Position numbers and translations under genes: made by a program
Part shown: positions 23,878 to 30,912 of the stretch, piece after piece
How positions within the stretch are numbered: the stretch's first letter is position 1
Layout: every line of letters begins with the position of its first letter
Source: a virus
Strand: one strand, 5' to 3'
Virus record (IMG/VR): IMGVR_UViG_3300012926_000010
Span: 1 to 40,321 of that record
DNA length: 40,321 nt
Notes under the pieces: model-generated
Told to the model about the DNA's origin: nothing
Database searches by the model: none
What the model saw: the letters and a program-made list of their open reading frames with translations, nothing else

Positions 23878-24885
23878 TTAGGTCGGAGTGTAAGCCGTTT
23901 TCGTCTGTAGGACTACCCCGTTCCAGGAACTTAAGCAAACACTGTTATAGAAAGTTTTCCATGCGTAGGTTACGAATTGATTGAAGGGATTAGCTGAATC
24001 AGCTTCGGTGATTGTGTTCACCTTGGGGGCGGGCGGGTTTTCGCCTTCCAGGTCAGGCACCGCGAACGCGTCCTTGCCGAACACTAGCGCGCCAATTACC
24101 GCCCCTCCGGCGACGTTGGTGCCTTCCACGTTCTGGTAGCTCGAGTTGGTTGTCCGCAGCACCTTGATCCCGAACAGCTTGCCAAGCTCGCCTTTCCAAA
24201 TCTGTTCGGGTTTCTGGAACGCGCTCGCGTACGTCCACGCGCTGCCCTGTTCCTCAACCAGATCGCGTTCTTGCTCCGGTGAAACCACGGCACAGAAATA
24301 ACCGTCATCGAACTCTTTGGCTTTATTGAGCCGCATTTCGGTACACACATCGATCAGGTCATCCGTACTGAATCGGCCTTGCTGCGCAGTGAGCGCGTTA
24401 AGCGTAGTGAAATCGGTGGCCGTGCCAGCGTAGCGCTTGGTAAACTTGGTCGGTTCCTCAGTCGTACCGTTGATACAGGCTTCCCGAATAAGCGTGTCGC
24501 ACCAAAGCGCGGCTTCCTCACCGAACTTGGTCATCAGGCTGTCGCCCGTATCCAAAAACTCAGTCTCATCGACAATATCGGAGACCTGCGCGTACCCGCC
24601 GTACTGCTGCAACGTGCGCGTGATAAACTCGAAAACGAGCTTGTACGGCGCATTAGAAGGCGGCGTGCCTTCGGTTAACGTGATGACATTGGCAACGGAG
24701 GCGACCGGCGGCCGGAAAAACCGGATAGTTTTAGAGCCTTGGCCTTGTGGGATAGCGGCTTTATAGGCCGGATCGTAAAGCTGTAACTGATTGATCTGGT
24801 GAGTCAGTAATTGCTTAGCGAAATAAATGCGGTACTCGGACGCTTTATCGGTCGTTGTAACCGCTCCATAAACAGGAGGAGGCAT
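23878..24885 (-). CDS. Major capsid protein (N4-gp56 family)
   Basis: This 335-aa protein fits the N4-gp56 capsid family. It opens with YFAKQLLTHQINQLQLYDP, has the E-loop-like GQGSKTIRFFRPP and TLTEGTPPSNAP, and the core QYGGYAQVSDIVDETEFLD. The later segments are FDDGYFCAVVSPEQERDL and GELGKLFGIKVLRTTNSS. The family uses the HK97 fold and forms the icosahedral shell. It lies between scaffold and small capsid-associated genes. No protease gene or cleavage domain is evident. Confidence 0.9.
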   Translation of the reverse strand: MPPPVYGAVTTTDKASEYRIYFAKQLLTHQINQLQLYDPAYKAAIPQGQGSKTIRFFRPPVASVANVITLTEGTPPSNAPYKLVFEFITRTLQQYGGYAQVSDIVDETEFLDTGDSLMTKFGEEAALWCDTLIREACINGTTEEPTKFTKRYAGTATDFTTLNALTAQQGRFSTDDLIDVCTEMRLNKAKEFDDGYFCAVVSPEQERDLVEEQGSAWTYASAFQKPEQIWKGELGKLFGIKVLRTTNSSYQNVEGTNVAGGAVIGALVFGKDAFAVPDLEGENPPAPKVNTITEADSANPFNQFVTYAWKTFYNSVCLSSWNGVVLQTKTAYTPT

Positions 24886-24907
24886 AGAAGTTGAAGATTA
24901 ATGAGCA

Positions 24908-25762
24908 TTAGAACCACGGCACTCCATCGCGCTGAGCGCCTCGTCGTAAGTGTTTACGCATGTCAGCGACCGAAAGCTTGGAGAAATCATTGATCGATTC
25001 CACCCTGTTCCCGCTCCCGATCCTGGCCGGCGCACCGCCGCCGATTGAAGTCAAAGAGGTGTAGCGCTGCAGTTCAGTTTTAAGTTTGGAATTCTCTGTC
25101 TGGAGCGACTTGTAATCTCCTTCTAGTAATTCCATTTTCGCCCGGTGATATGCGGCCACGATACCCCTGGGATGTTGCCGATAGATGTTTCCATCTTGGC
25201 TTCCCATAATCTCGCGCAACTTGGCGTCTAACCTGGTCCCATCGCGCATAAACTCAGGGTCAGTCTGCGCAAGCTCGCGCTCGGCACTTTCCCACTGAGC
25301 CTGATGCTCCGGGGTTCCCATCGGCGGCAATTCCAGCGTCCGGCTCTGCCTTTCGGCTTGCGCCTCGGCTTCCATCGCCGCGATCTCCCTATCCGCTTTC
25401 TCGACGAGCTCGAAGTTGCCTTCTTGCTCCCATTGGGTGCGGTATTTTTTGAGATCGTTTAGGGTGTAATCGCGTTTGGGTTTTGCCGCTTCAGCTGCCG
25501 CTCGCTCTTTTTGAGCAAACTGGCTTTCCCGTTGCGCTAAAACCGCTTCGCGTCTGGCTATTTCGGCCCGTTGCCGTTTGGTCCGTTCGTACCGACTCAG
25601 GGCTTCCTTGGGCTTTTGGCCGTTGGTGGGCTCTTTCGCCGGACGGGTATCGGTGCCTACAGAAGGACGGTCGCTTTCAGCTTGTTCCCCCTGACTCTCA
25701 CCAAATGATTGACTCGGCTCTTGAGTTGAGGTTTCGGCTGATTGCTCCAGCTCTTCTGGCAT
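24908..25762 (-). CDS. Capsid scaffolding protein
   Basis: This 284-aa protein has an acidic, disordered N-terminus (PEELEQSAETSTQEPSQSFG), a long coiled coil (residues about 55-150, rich in E, R, A and Q) and a C-terminal basic helix-turn region (LSVADMRKHLRRGAQRDG) of the kind that contacts capsid protein. Its place directly before the capsid gene is the usual scaffold position. ATG 25762 avoids overlap with the previous gene; ATG 25807 would add 15 residues. Confidence 0.75.
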   Translation of the reverse strand: MPEELEQSAETSTQEPSQSFGESQGEQAESDRPSVGTDTRPAKEPTNGQKPKEALSRYERTKRQRAEIARREAVLAQRESQFAQKERAAAEAAKPKRDYTLNDLKKYRTQWEQEGNFELVEKADREIAAMEAEAQAERQSRTLELPPMGTPEHQAQWESAERELAQTDPEFMRDGTRLDAKLREIMGSQDGNIYRQHPRGIVAAYHRAKMELLEGDYKSLQTENSKLKTELQRYTSLTSIGGGAPARIGSGNRVESINDFSKLSVADMRKHLRRGAQRDGVPWF

Positions 25763-25776
25763 ATCTCTAGCGGGTT

Positions 25777-26154
25777 TTATCCGATCGCGCCACGGCCACC
25801 GAGCCATCTCCAGTCATCGGATCGCCTGGAAGGCGCCTGACTAGCCGCGGGTTGCTCATTGTCTTCCAGGGCTTCAAACCCGCTCTCCTCCAAGGGGAAA
25901 ACTCGTAGCCGATGAAGCAATGCTAACATGTCCTGGGCTCCTCGGGCTTCCGCGTTCGCGCTCACCGAATTTCGGTAAACGACATTAAATGTTTTGGAGG
26001 CAACGATTTGCCGCAAGAATTCAAAAAGCTTTATACCACAACTTGAGCGACAGAAAAGATCAAATGCATCGCGCTCAGCCGGTGTCCATTGCACCGCGCG
26101 GATAATCGGCCGGCTCAAAATCACTCGCAGATACCATTTCAGGATTGGATTCAT
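25777..26154 (-). CDS. Unknown head-region protein
   Basis: This 125-aa protein has a helical N-terminus (MNPILKWYLRVILSRPIIRA, then WTPAERDAFDLFCRSSCGIK) and an acidic, disordered C-terminus. Its start is coupled by ATGA to the upstream small gene, and it lies between portal and scaffold genes. It could be a minor head protein or assembly factor; no family is recognised. Confidence 0.5.
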   Translation of the reverse strand: MNPILKWYLRVILSRPIIRAVQWTPAERDAFDLFCRSSCGIKLFEFLRQIVASKTFNVVYRNSVSANAEARGAQDMLALLHRLRVFPLEESGFEALEDNEQPAASQAPSRRSDDWRWLGGRGAIG

Positions 26155-26342
26155 GAGCTATTTTCACAGATTTCAAAATTTTCAAAGTCTTCCATGGCGA
26201 CTAGGTCTTCGACTTGGTCAGGATAGAGCACCCGATAGCAGAAACGGGGTTCTAATCCTTCTGGCTCTACCATTTCCAGACCAATAATTTCGGCCGGTTC
26301 CCCCCTGCGAAAAGCTGCCCAATGAGTGTTAATTAGGTTCAT
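26151..26342 (-). CDS. Small acidic protein, unknown
   Basis: This 63-aa protein is acidic (GLEMVEPEGLEPRFCYRVLY, then DLVAMEDFENFE). Its stop overlaps the next start (ATGA). It sits between the portal-tail duplicate and an unknown head gene. It may adopt a small beta fold. Function unknown. Confidence 0.5.
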   Translation of the reverse strand: MNLINTHWAAFRRGEPAEIIGLEMVEPEGLEPRFCYRVLYPDQVEDLVAMEDFENFEICENSS

Positions 26343-26346
26343 ACCT

Positions 26347-26574
26347 TCATCCCATTGGCAGGCTGCCGTTCCCGGTCGGCATCGGCGGGCCGCCAGCTGG
26401 CGCCCCAGCCGCCTGCTGCTGAGCAGCTTGCTGAGCCTGTATCGCTTTCATCGTCTGCTGCATTTTTTGGATGAACGGCGCAATCTGTTGCGCGTACTCC
26501 TTCCAGTGCTGCGGATCGATATGCATTTGCATTTGCATATGCTGTATGAATATCTGCTTAAGAATCGAGTTCAT
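26347..26574 (-). CDS. Stand-alone duplicate of the portal protein C-terminus
   Basis: This 75-aa protein reads MNSILKQIFIQHMQMQMHI, then HWKEYAQQIAPFIQKMQQTMKA, and ends PPMPTGNGSLPMG. It parallels the last part of the upstream portal (FMQHMQMHIQAA, QYWKGHAAQIQPFIAKVQQ, LMPTGNGNLPMG). It therefore arose by tandem duplication of the portal 3' end and became a separate gene 6 bp downstream. It may bind the same partner as the portal C-terminus, for example inside the head. Confidence 0.65.
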   Translation of the reverse strand: MNSILKQIFIQHMQMQMHIDPQHWKEYAQQIAPFIQKMQQTMKAIQAQQAAQQQAAGAPAGGPPMPTGNGSLPMG

Positions 26575-26580
26575 GCTTTT

Positions 26581-28620
26581 TCAACCCATCGGCAGGTTGC
26601 CGTTCCCAGTTGGCATTAACGGCCCGGCGCCAGCTGGCATCCCAGGCTGGGGCGGCATTGGCGGACCGGCTGCTGCGGGCACGGCACCGCCGCTTGGCAT
26701 TCCCGGCGGCATTCCCGGCGGCCCAGGAGGCATCCCAGGAGGTGGCCCGCCACGTAAATTTGCCATCGCCCCAGCCGCCTGCTGTTGAGCAGCCAGCTGT
26801 TGTTGCATCGCTTTCATGGTCTGCTGCACCTTAGCGATAAACGGCTGAATCTGAGCCGCGTGCCCTTTCCAGTATTGCGGATCGCTCTTAGCCGCCTGGA
26901 TATGCATCTGCATGTGTTGCATGAAGGTCTGCATCAATGGCGGCGGGATCGGACGCTGATTCTGTTGACTCCAGCCGATAAAGCCGTCCTCAATCTGCAG
27001 ATGAACCAAATGATCGTCCGGCGGCTTAACCTGAGGCAGAAATCCATCGAACATCAGCGAATTTTCAATCGCCTGTTGTTCCTGCTGATCCGCCGCAATG
27101 TCCTGCGGTTCCTGGTAAAGTTCCTTGATCCATTGCGCGTCCATGAGCTCAATAATCTTCTTATCGACCTCCGGAGTGACGATCCAGGGTGAGCCCTGGC
27201 TCAGTTGCCTTAGCTGCATCAGCTTCTGGATCTCGCGCTCACGCGAATACCCGTCAACTGAACCATTCGGACGCAGCACGTACTTGTTATCAAAAGCCGC
27301 ATCATCCAAGCTCAAACGCTGGTTGCGCCAGAAATAATCCAGGCTCGCGTTGTCGTACTGCTTGAGCAGACCCCAGGCTTGCTCGAAAATCCGCGTCATC
27401 GCGCCCTTTAAAATCCGTGCCCGCAGATCGTTACTCTGCTGCATGACGTTAGTGATGACATTTGTCTCAGTCGCCGTCTTATTGCCCTGCGGCTGATCGG
27501 AGCCGCCCACACCGAAGTCAGGAATCCCCACTCGCTGCTCGGCCATCGAGCGGTTGCTTTGGATTTCTTCATCGAAAGATACCGGCGGGCCGGGCTGCTG
27601 CACAAGCTGGAGCGCCGAATCATAAACCGCTCCCGGCTCCCACCGAATATTTTGCGCATTAATCGATCCGCCCTGGGAACTGAGCACGGGCCGGTTAGCA
27701 ATCGACATGAAATCCAGTTTCTCGTTCCAGGTCTTGCACGCACTAGCCTCATACATTTGCACCAGCTCACACACCCCGCGGCTCGAGTAGAACCCGCCAT
27801 CGGTCAACTCGTACGGAATCAGCGTCAATGGCACCTCTTTATGCTCGTAGGGTAACCCGAAATCGCCCCTGGCCGGCTCATCGGGCTGCAACGGGCTAAA
27901 CGTCTTGACCTTAATCTGGCCATCGGTCTCCCGGATGTAAACCTCCCATAACACGATCAAATCTTTCAGCCGCGAATACGAAAGTCCCTCAGCCGTGTAC
28001 CGGGACCGCTCGTATTTCTTGTCCGGTTTACCCTCACCCGTAATCGAGTCAACGTAAGTCTCGTCGGTGTTAAATCCTTTGCTCTCGGCATCGCGCAGAT
28101 ATTCCTCGCGTGAATATTGCATCACGTGCACGACCCGATCCGCTTTTTGAAAATCAAAGGTCGCCCAGGGCGGCATGATGATGAAATAAGGATGAATCGA
28201 CGCAAAGGCCAGTTTCTGGGCCACCGCGTCCCAGTAGGTCTTAATCACCCCCAAGCCGTTCTGGAGACAACTGTCAATCCCGCAGATCGCCTGCTCGCTA
28301 AAGTTGGATACTTCCCTGACCTTGTAATCAAACCATTGCGCCACCGCATCGATATAACTATCGCCCTGATCCTGGAGGCTGTAGAACGCCGCCAGGAGTT
28401 CAGGCCCAAAGATCCAGACCACGTAGTAAGGCTTAAGCTTGCCCACGATCGTATCCGCAATCGGGACATGAACATTGGCCGCTCCCGGCCAGGGCCGATT
28501 GGCCCGACCAACCCCTTGGCCACGCATGCGCGCCCAGAGAATCTGGCGCGCTTCCCATTTGGACCGGTCCTCTAGATCATCCTGGATCTCGCCGTAAAGT
28601 TCAGAGTTATCTTCCGGCAT
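26581..28620 (-). CDS. Portal protein (podovirus type)
   Basis: This 679-aa protein has an N-terminal region EARQILWARMRGQG, WPGAANVHVPIADTIVGKLK, typical of P22-like or related large portals. A stem/clip region follows. Middle motifs include HPYFIIMPPWATFDFQKADR and TATETNVITNVMQQSNDLRA, and the barrel-like C-terminus is Gln/Met-rich and ends in Gly-Pro-Met-rich repeats. Twelve copies would form the DNA channel at one vertex. It lies between small head genes and the scaffold, downstream of the terminase genes, which is standard order. Confidence 0.85.
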   Translation of the reverse strand: MPEDNSELYGEIQDDLEDRSKWEARQILWARMRGQGVGRANRPWPGAANVHVPIADTIVGKLKPYYVVWIFGPELLAAFYSLQDQGDSYIDAVAQWFDYKVREVSNFSEQAICGIDSCLQNGLGVIKTYWDAVAQKLAFASIHPYFIIMPPWATFDFQKADRVVHVMQYSREEYLRDAESKGFNTDETYVDSITGEGKPDKKYERSRYTAEGLSYSRLKDLIVLWEVYIRETDGQIKVKTFSPLQPDEPARGDFGLPYEHKEVPLTLIPYELTDGGFYSSRGVCELVQMYEASACKTWNEKLDFMSIANRPVLSSQGGSINAQNIRWEPGAVYDSALQLVQQPGPPVSFDEEIQSNRSMAEQRVGIPDFGVGGSDQPQGNKTATETNVITNVMQQSNDLRARILKGAMTRIFEQAWGLLKQYDNASLDYFWRNQRLSLDDAAFDNKYVLRPNGSVDGYSREREIQKLMQLRQLSQGSPWIVTPEVDKKIIELMDAQWIKELYQEPQDIAADQQEQQAIENSLMFDGFLPQVKPPDDHLVHLQIEDGFIGWSQQNQRPIPPPLMQTFMQHMQMHIQAAKSDPQYWKGHAAQIQPFIAKVQQTMKAMQQQLAAQQQAAGAMANLRGGPPPGMPPGPPGMPPGMPSGGAVPAAAGPPMPPQPGMPAGAGPLMPTGNGNLPMG

Positions 28621-28829
28621 TACAGTAAACGCCCATTCATTTCGTCCAGAATATCAACAATCCGTTCCATACAAGCGATCTCGTAAGCCATCTTTTGCGG
28701 GCTCATTTTATCCTCGCTAACCAACCGAGGATATACCCGGTGCCGATAAGAAAGCTCACGCCGGGCGCACTGTAACAAGGCTTCAATCGAGATGTCTTCA
28801 GTGTTCAATGGATCCGCGGCGTCTCGCAT
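28620..28829 (-). CDS. Small helical protein before portal
   Basis: This 69-aa protein is predicted helical (ISIEALLQCARRELSYRHRV, MAYEIACMERIVDILDEMNG). Its stop overlaps the portal start (TAATG). Proteins of this size before portal genes are common; one suggestion would be a chaperone or small head factor. No family is recognised. Confidence 0.55.
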   Translation of the reverse strand: MRDAADPLNTEDISIEALLQCARRELSYRHRVYPRLVSEDKMSPQKMAYEIACMERIVDILDEMNGRLL

Positions 28830-28843
28830 CGTTTAAAAAAATG

Positions 28844-29083
28844 TCAGCCAGTCACCGTGTCGCCAGTGCGGATAATCAAGCGATCACTGCCGCGCGGGGT
28901 TGCGATCACCTCGCATTTCCAGGCGGAGCTCGGCAGCTCATGAACCGGCTGAAGCACTAGGTCGCCGCCTACAGTCAACGGCGTACTCGTCAGTATCCCG
29001 GCCGTGCTCGCGACCCGTAAGTTAATCGTGCCGTACCAGCCAGTATTAAAATTATTGCGCGCTACAGTGGTTGAGATTGGCAT
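28844..29083 (-). CDS. Small beta-rich structural protein, unknown
   Basis: This 79-aa protein is beta-rich (NTGWYGTINLRVASTAGILT, GGDLVLQPVHEL) and overlaps the HTH gene by 32 nt. Its ribosome site GGAGG sits 8 nt before the ATG. It belongs to a row of five small genes between terminase and portal, which probably encode head-assembly or virion parts. Confidence 0.5.
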   Translation of the reverse strand: MPISTTVARNNFNTGWYGTINLRVASTAGILTSTPLTVGGDLVLQPVHELPSSAWKCEVIATPRGSDRLIIRTGDTVTG

Positions 29084-29267
29084 TTAAGGTTCCTCCAGAA
29101 TTCAAGGTCCTCCAGAATTCTATCTTCTCATAAATCTGGCGTGCTCGAGCTGGCGTAATACCGTTTTTATTGCCAATAGCAATAAAAGTTAAACCCTTTT
29201 GACGATCTTCATAAATCGCCTGATTGCGTTCACTTTTCTGCTTCTCTGGCCGCGTTCTTCCCATCAC
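29052..29267 (-). CDS. Small HTH protein (sigma region 4-like)
   Basis: This 71-aa protein carries ERNQAIYEDRQKGLTFIAIG followed by NGITPARARQIYEKIEF. This is the helix-turn-helix layout of sigma-70 region 4 and related regulators (a GLTFxxIGxxxGITxARxRQIxxK pattern). It could act as a late-gene regulator. Its location inside the head gene row is unusual for a regulator. The stop-proximal part contains a duplicated 13-bp segment that carries the next gene's ribosome site. Confidence 0.6.
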   Translation of the reverse strand: MMGRTRPEKQKSERNQAIYEDRQKGLTFIAIGNKNGITPARARQIYEKIEFWRTLNSGGTLNANLNHCSAQ

Positions 29268-29554
29268 AGTTGGGTCAGGGTTAAAACCGTCGAAGCCGTA
29301 TCAGCATTAAGCGTGAAAACGGCATTCCTTGGAATCTTTTTAAACGTGATCGAATCATTGACCGCCAGACACACATTATTCACGTCTGCGACCGTCGCCG
29401 GTTTAGTTACGTCAAAACTGACCCACGCTTTTCCAGGGCCGAGATTCTTCATATAGATTTCTCCGCCGTCGATCCCCGAGTATGAGCACGTACACAGATC
29501 ATTTAAGGCCAGTGTGATCGTGCGATGCACCCGGATAGTAATCGACTGAGGCAT
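29264..29554 (-). CDS. Small beta-rich virion-region protein
   Basis: This 96-aa protein is beta-rich (SITIRVHRTITLALNDLCTC, GKAWVSFDVTKPATVADV, DSITFKKIPRNAVFTLNADT). It shows an Ig-like or jelly-roll-like alternation of strands. Its stop overlaps the next ATG (ATGA). It is a possible minor head or decoration protein. No family is recognised. Confidence 0.5.
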   Translation of the reverse strand: MPQSITIRVHRTITLALNDLCTCSYSGIDGGEIYMKNLGPGKAWVSFDVTKPATVADVNNVCLAVNDSITFKKIPRNAVFTLNADTASTVLTLTQL

Positions 29555-29557
29555 AAA

Positions 29558-29815
29558 TCATTGAACAATCGTGCTAGGCGCAACCTGACGCGCCTCGAAC
29601 CGGCAGAATATTGCCGGTTGACCGGTAGTCACCGCCGGCCATTGGGCGATAATCATGTTCTCTTTAGCCCAGCTGTAGACCGGCGTGGCCGCCAAATCCG
29701 CGCTGCGCACCCCAAACACGCTCGTAAAAAGGGCATCGATCGTTACCGTGGAAGCGATCACCGTACCGGGCGTCGGTGCGGCCAAAGGTTCAACTGCTTG
29801 TTGTCCGTTGCTCAT
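29558..29815 (-). CDS. Small virion-region protein, unknown
   Basis: This 85-aa protein has a Pro/Ala-rich start, then VTIDALFTSVFGVRSADLAA and AIFCRFEARQVAPSTIVQ. It overlaps the stop of the upstream gene by an ATGA. It is in the same row of small structural-type genes; no domain is recognised. Confidence 0.5.
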   Translation of the reverse strand: MSNGQQAVEPLAAPTPGTVIASTVTIDALFTSVFGVRSADLAATPVYSWAKENMIIAQWPAVTTGQPAIFCRFEARQVAPSTIVQ

Positions 29816-30063
29816 ACTTTATGGGTAATGGTTGAGGGCGATATCGGGCGCGCCGAGAGATAAATATCGACAATTGTTTGTGCCTGTGGATCGGCAATCC
29901 CGGCGAGCTGCCAATTCACCTGCCACCGGTCAGCGTACATCCGGATAAAACGTGGCGGCTTTCCGGGATCAATCAGCTCGTCGCTGAAATTGTACGAATT
30001 GGTTAAAAGATCCCGGAGCGTTGAATCCCAGGTGAGTTCCTGCGGGGGCTGGGTTCCGTTCAC
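29812..30063 (-). CDS. Small virion-region protein, unknown
   Basis: This 83-aa protein reads MNGTQPPQELTWDSTLRDLL, then FIRMYADRWQVNWQLAG and IVDIYLSARPISPSTITHK. The C-terminal half is beta-rich. It starts 15 bp after the methyltransferase stop and is coupled to the next gene by ATGA. Function unknown. Confidence 0.5.
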   Translation of the reverse strand: MNGTQPPQELTWDSTLRDLLTNSYNFSDELIDPGKPPRFIRMYADRWQVNWQLAGIADPQAQTIVDIYLSARPISPSTITHKV

Positions 30064-30078
30064 AACATTTTGTTGTAC

Positions 30079-30912
30079 TCAAGATGAAAGCTTTACGCAA
30101 CCTATTGTTTGGGCGATCGCCGCGAAGAACGGGTAGGCTTGCTGCGGAACGACGGCGTTACCGAGGGCATTAAGGCGGTGTGATCGATTGGGAATCCCAT
30201 GAGCCACTCGACCCACTGCGGGTTCAACGACCCATTGATTTCTTTTGGGGTAAACATCTTCTTTAGTGCCGCCCGCGCTCCTGCTCCGCCCCATTTGCAC
30301 ATCGCCTGACCGCCCGTATTGGTCATTGCCGTTGGTGTCGGTATCATTACTTGGGCCGATAACTTCGGTTCTCCCCGGCTGTTGATCTTCCCATTGAGCC
30401 GGTCCATTGCATCGTCGGCGACCGGCGTTTGCCACAATGAACACTCGTTGTCGTCGGTGCTTAGCGCCAACGGCGTTAGCTGGAACGCTGAACATTCGAA
30501 CTTGGTATCCAAACGATTCCAGACGTAGCAGAACTCCTCCGAATTCGTCCAGGCTGAGGATTCCAGGAGGATTTTCGAAAATAACCCAAGTGGGCTGGAC
30601 GTCTCGAACAACATCGAGAGCTGCTGGCCAGAGCCAACGGTTATCCGCCGTGCCTCGTCGCTTCCCGGCAAGGGAACTAGGCTGGCAAGGTACGCCGGCC
30701 GAGAGGACATCAACTCGTCCTCGAAGCCCGGAAAAATCGGCTGTTCGGATGTCTCCATAATTCGGTACGGTGGGCCAGCGCTCATTTAGCAGCCGGCAGC
30801 AGTACGGTTTAACCTCCGCGAACCCAACCGTCTCGAACCCGGCCCACTCGGCTGCTAGGTGAAAACCGCCGATCCCAGTAAAGAGGTCAAGATGAGTCAA
30901 TCGCCAGTCCAC
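30079..30912 (-). CDS. DNA (cytosine-5) methyltransferase
   Basis: This 277-aa protein has all core motifs: motif I DLFTGIGGF (9-17, AdoMet binding), motif IV GVPCQPSS with catalytic Cys76, motif VI FENPPG (ENV is more usual), motif VIII KHRRQRVFIVA and motif X ALGNAVVPQQAYPFF. It is short for the family because the target-recognition region is small. No restriction enzyme gene is adjacent, so it is a solitary enzyme, probably protecting phage DNA from host restriction. It overlaps the large terminase end by 16 nt. A second long frame lies entirely within it. Confidence 0.92.
   Translation of the reverse strand: MDWRLTHLDLFTGIGGFHLAAEWAGFETVGFAEVKPYCCRLLNERWPTVPNYGDIRTADFSGLRGRVDVLSAGVPCQPSSLAGKRRGTADNRWLWPAALDVVRDVQPTWVIFENPPGILSLDEFGGVLLRLESFGYQVRMFSVPANAVGAKHRRQRVFIVANAGRRRCNGPAQWEDQQPGRTEVIGPSNDTDTNGNDQYGRSGDVQMGRSRSAGGTKEDVYPKRNQWVVEPAVGRVAHGIPNRSHRLNALGNAVVPQQAYPFFAAIAQTIGCVKLSS
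30102..30785 (-). CDS. Possible nested gene: methyltransferase-companion protein in another frame
   Basis: This 227-aa frame lies wholly inside the methyltransferase gene, shifted by one base on the same strand. Its middle and end resemble stand-alone proteins I associate with phage cytosine methyltransferases. The pattern is LLESSAWTNSEEFCYVWNRL, then LWQTPVADDA, IPTPTAM, and LNPQWVEWLMGFPIDHTAL near the end. The same DNA in the enzyme frame encodes motif X, so the resemblance could reflect over-annotated shadow frames in databases. It is open for 684 nt. I cannot tell dual coding from shadow without codon analysis. Confidence 0.35.
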   Translation of the reverse strand: MSAGPPYRIMETSEQPIFPGFEDELMSSRPAYLASLVPLPGSDEARRITVGSGQQLSMLFETSSPLGLFSKILLESSAWTNSEEFCYVWNRLDTKFECSAFQLTPLALSTDDNECSLWQTPVADDAMDRLNGKINSRGEPKLSAQVMIPTPTAMTNTGGQAMCKWGGAGARAALKKMFTPKEINGSLNPQWVEWLMGFPIDHTALMPSVTPSFRSKPTRSSRRSPKQ

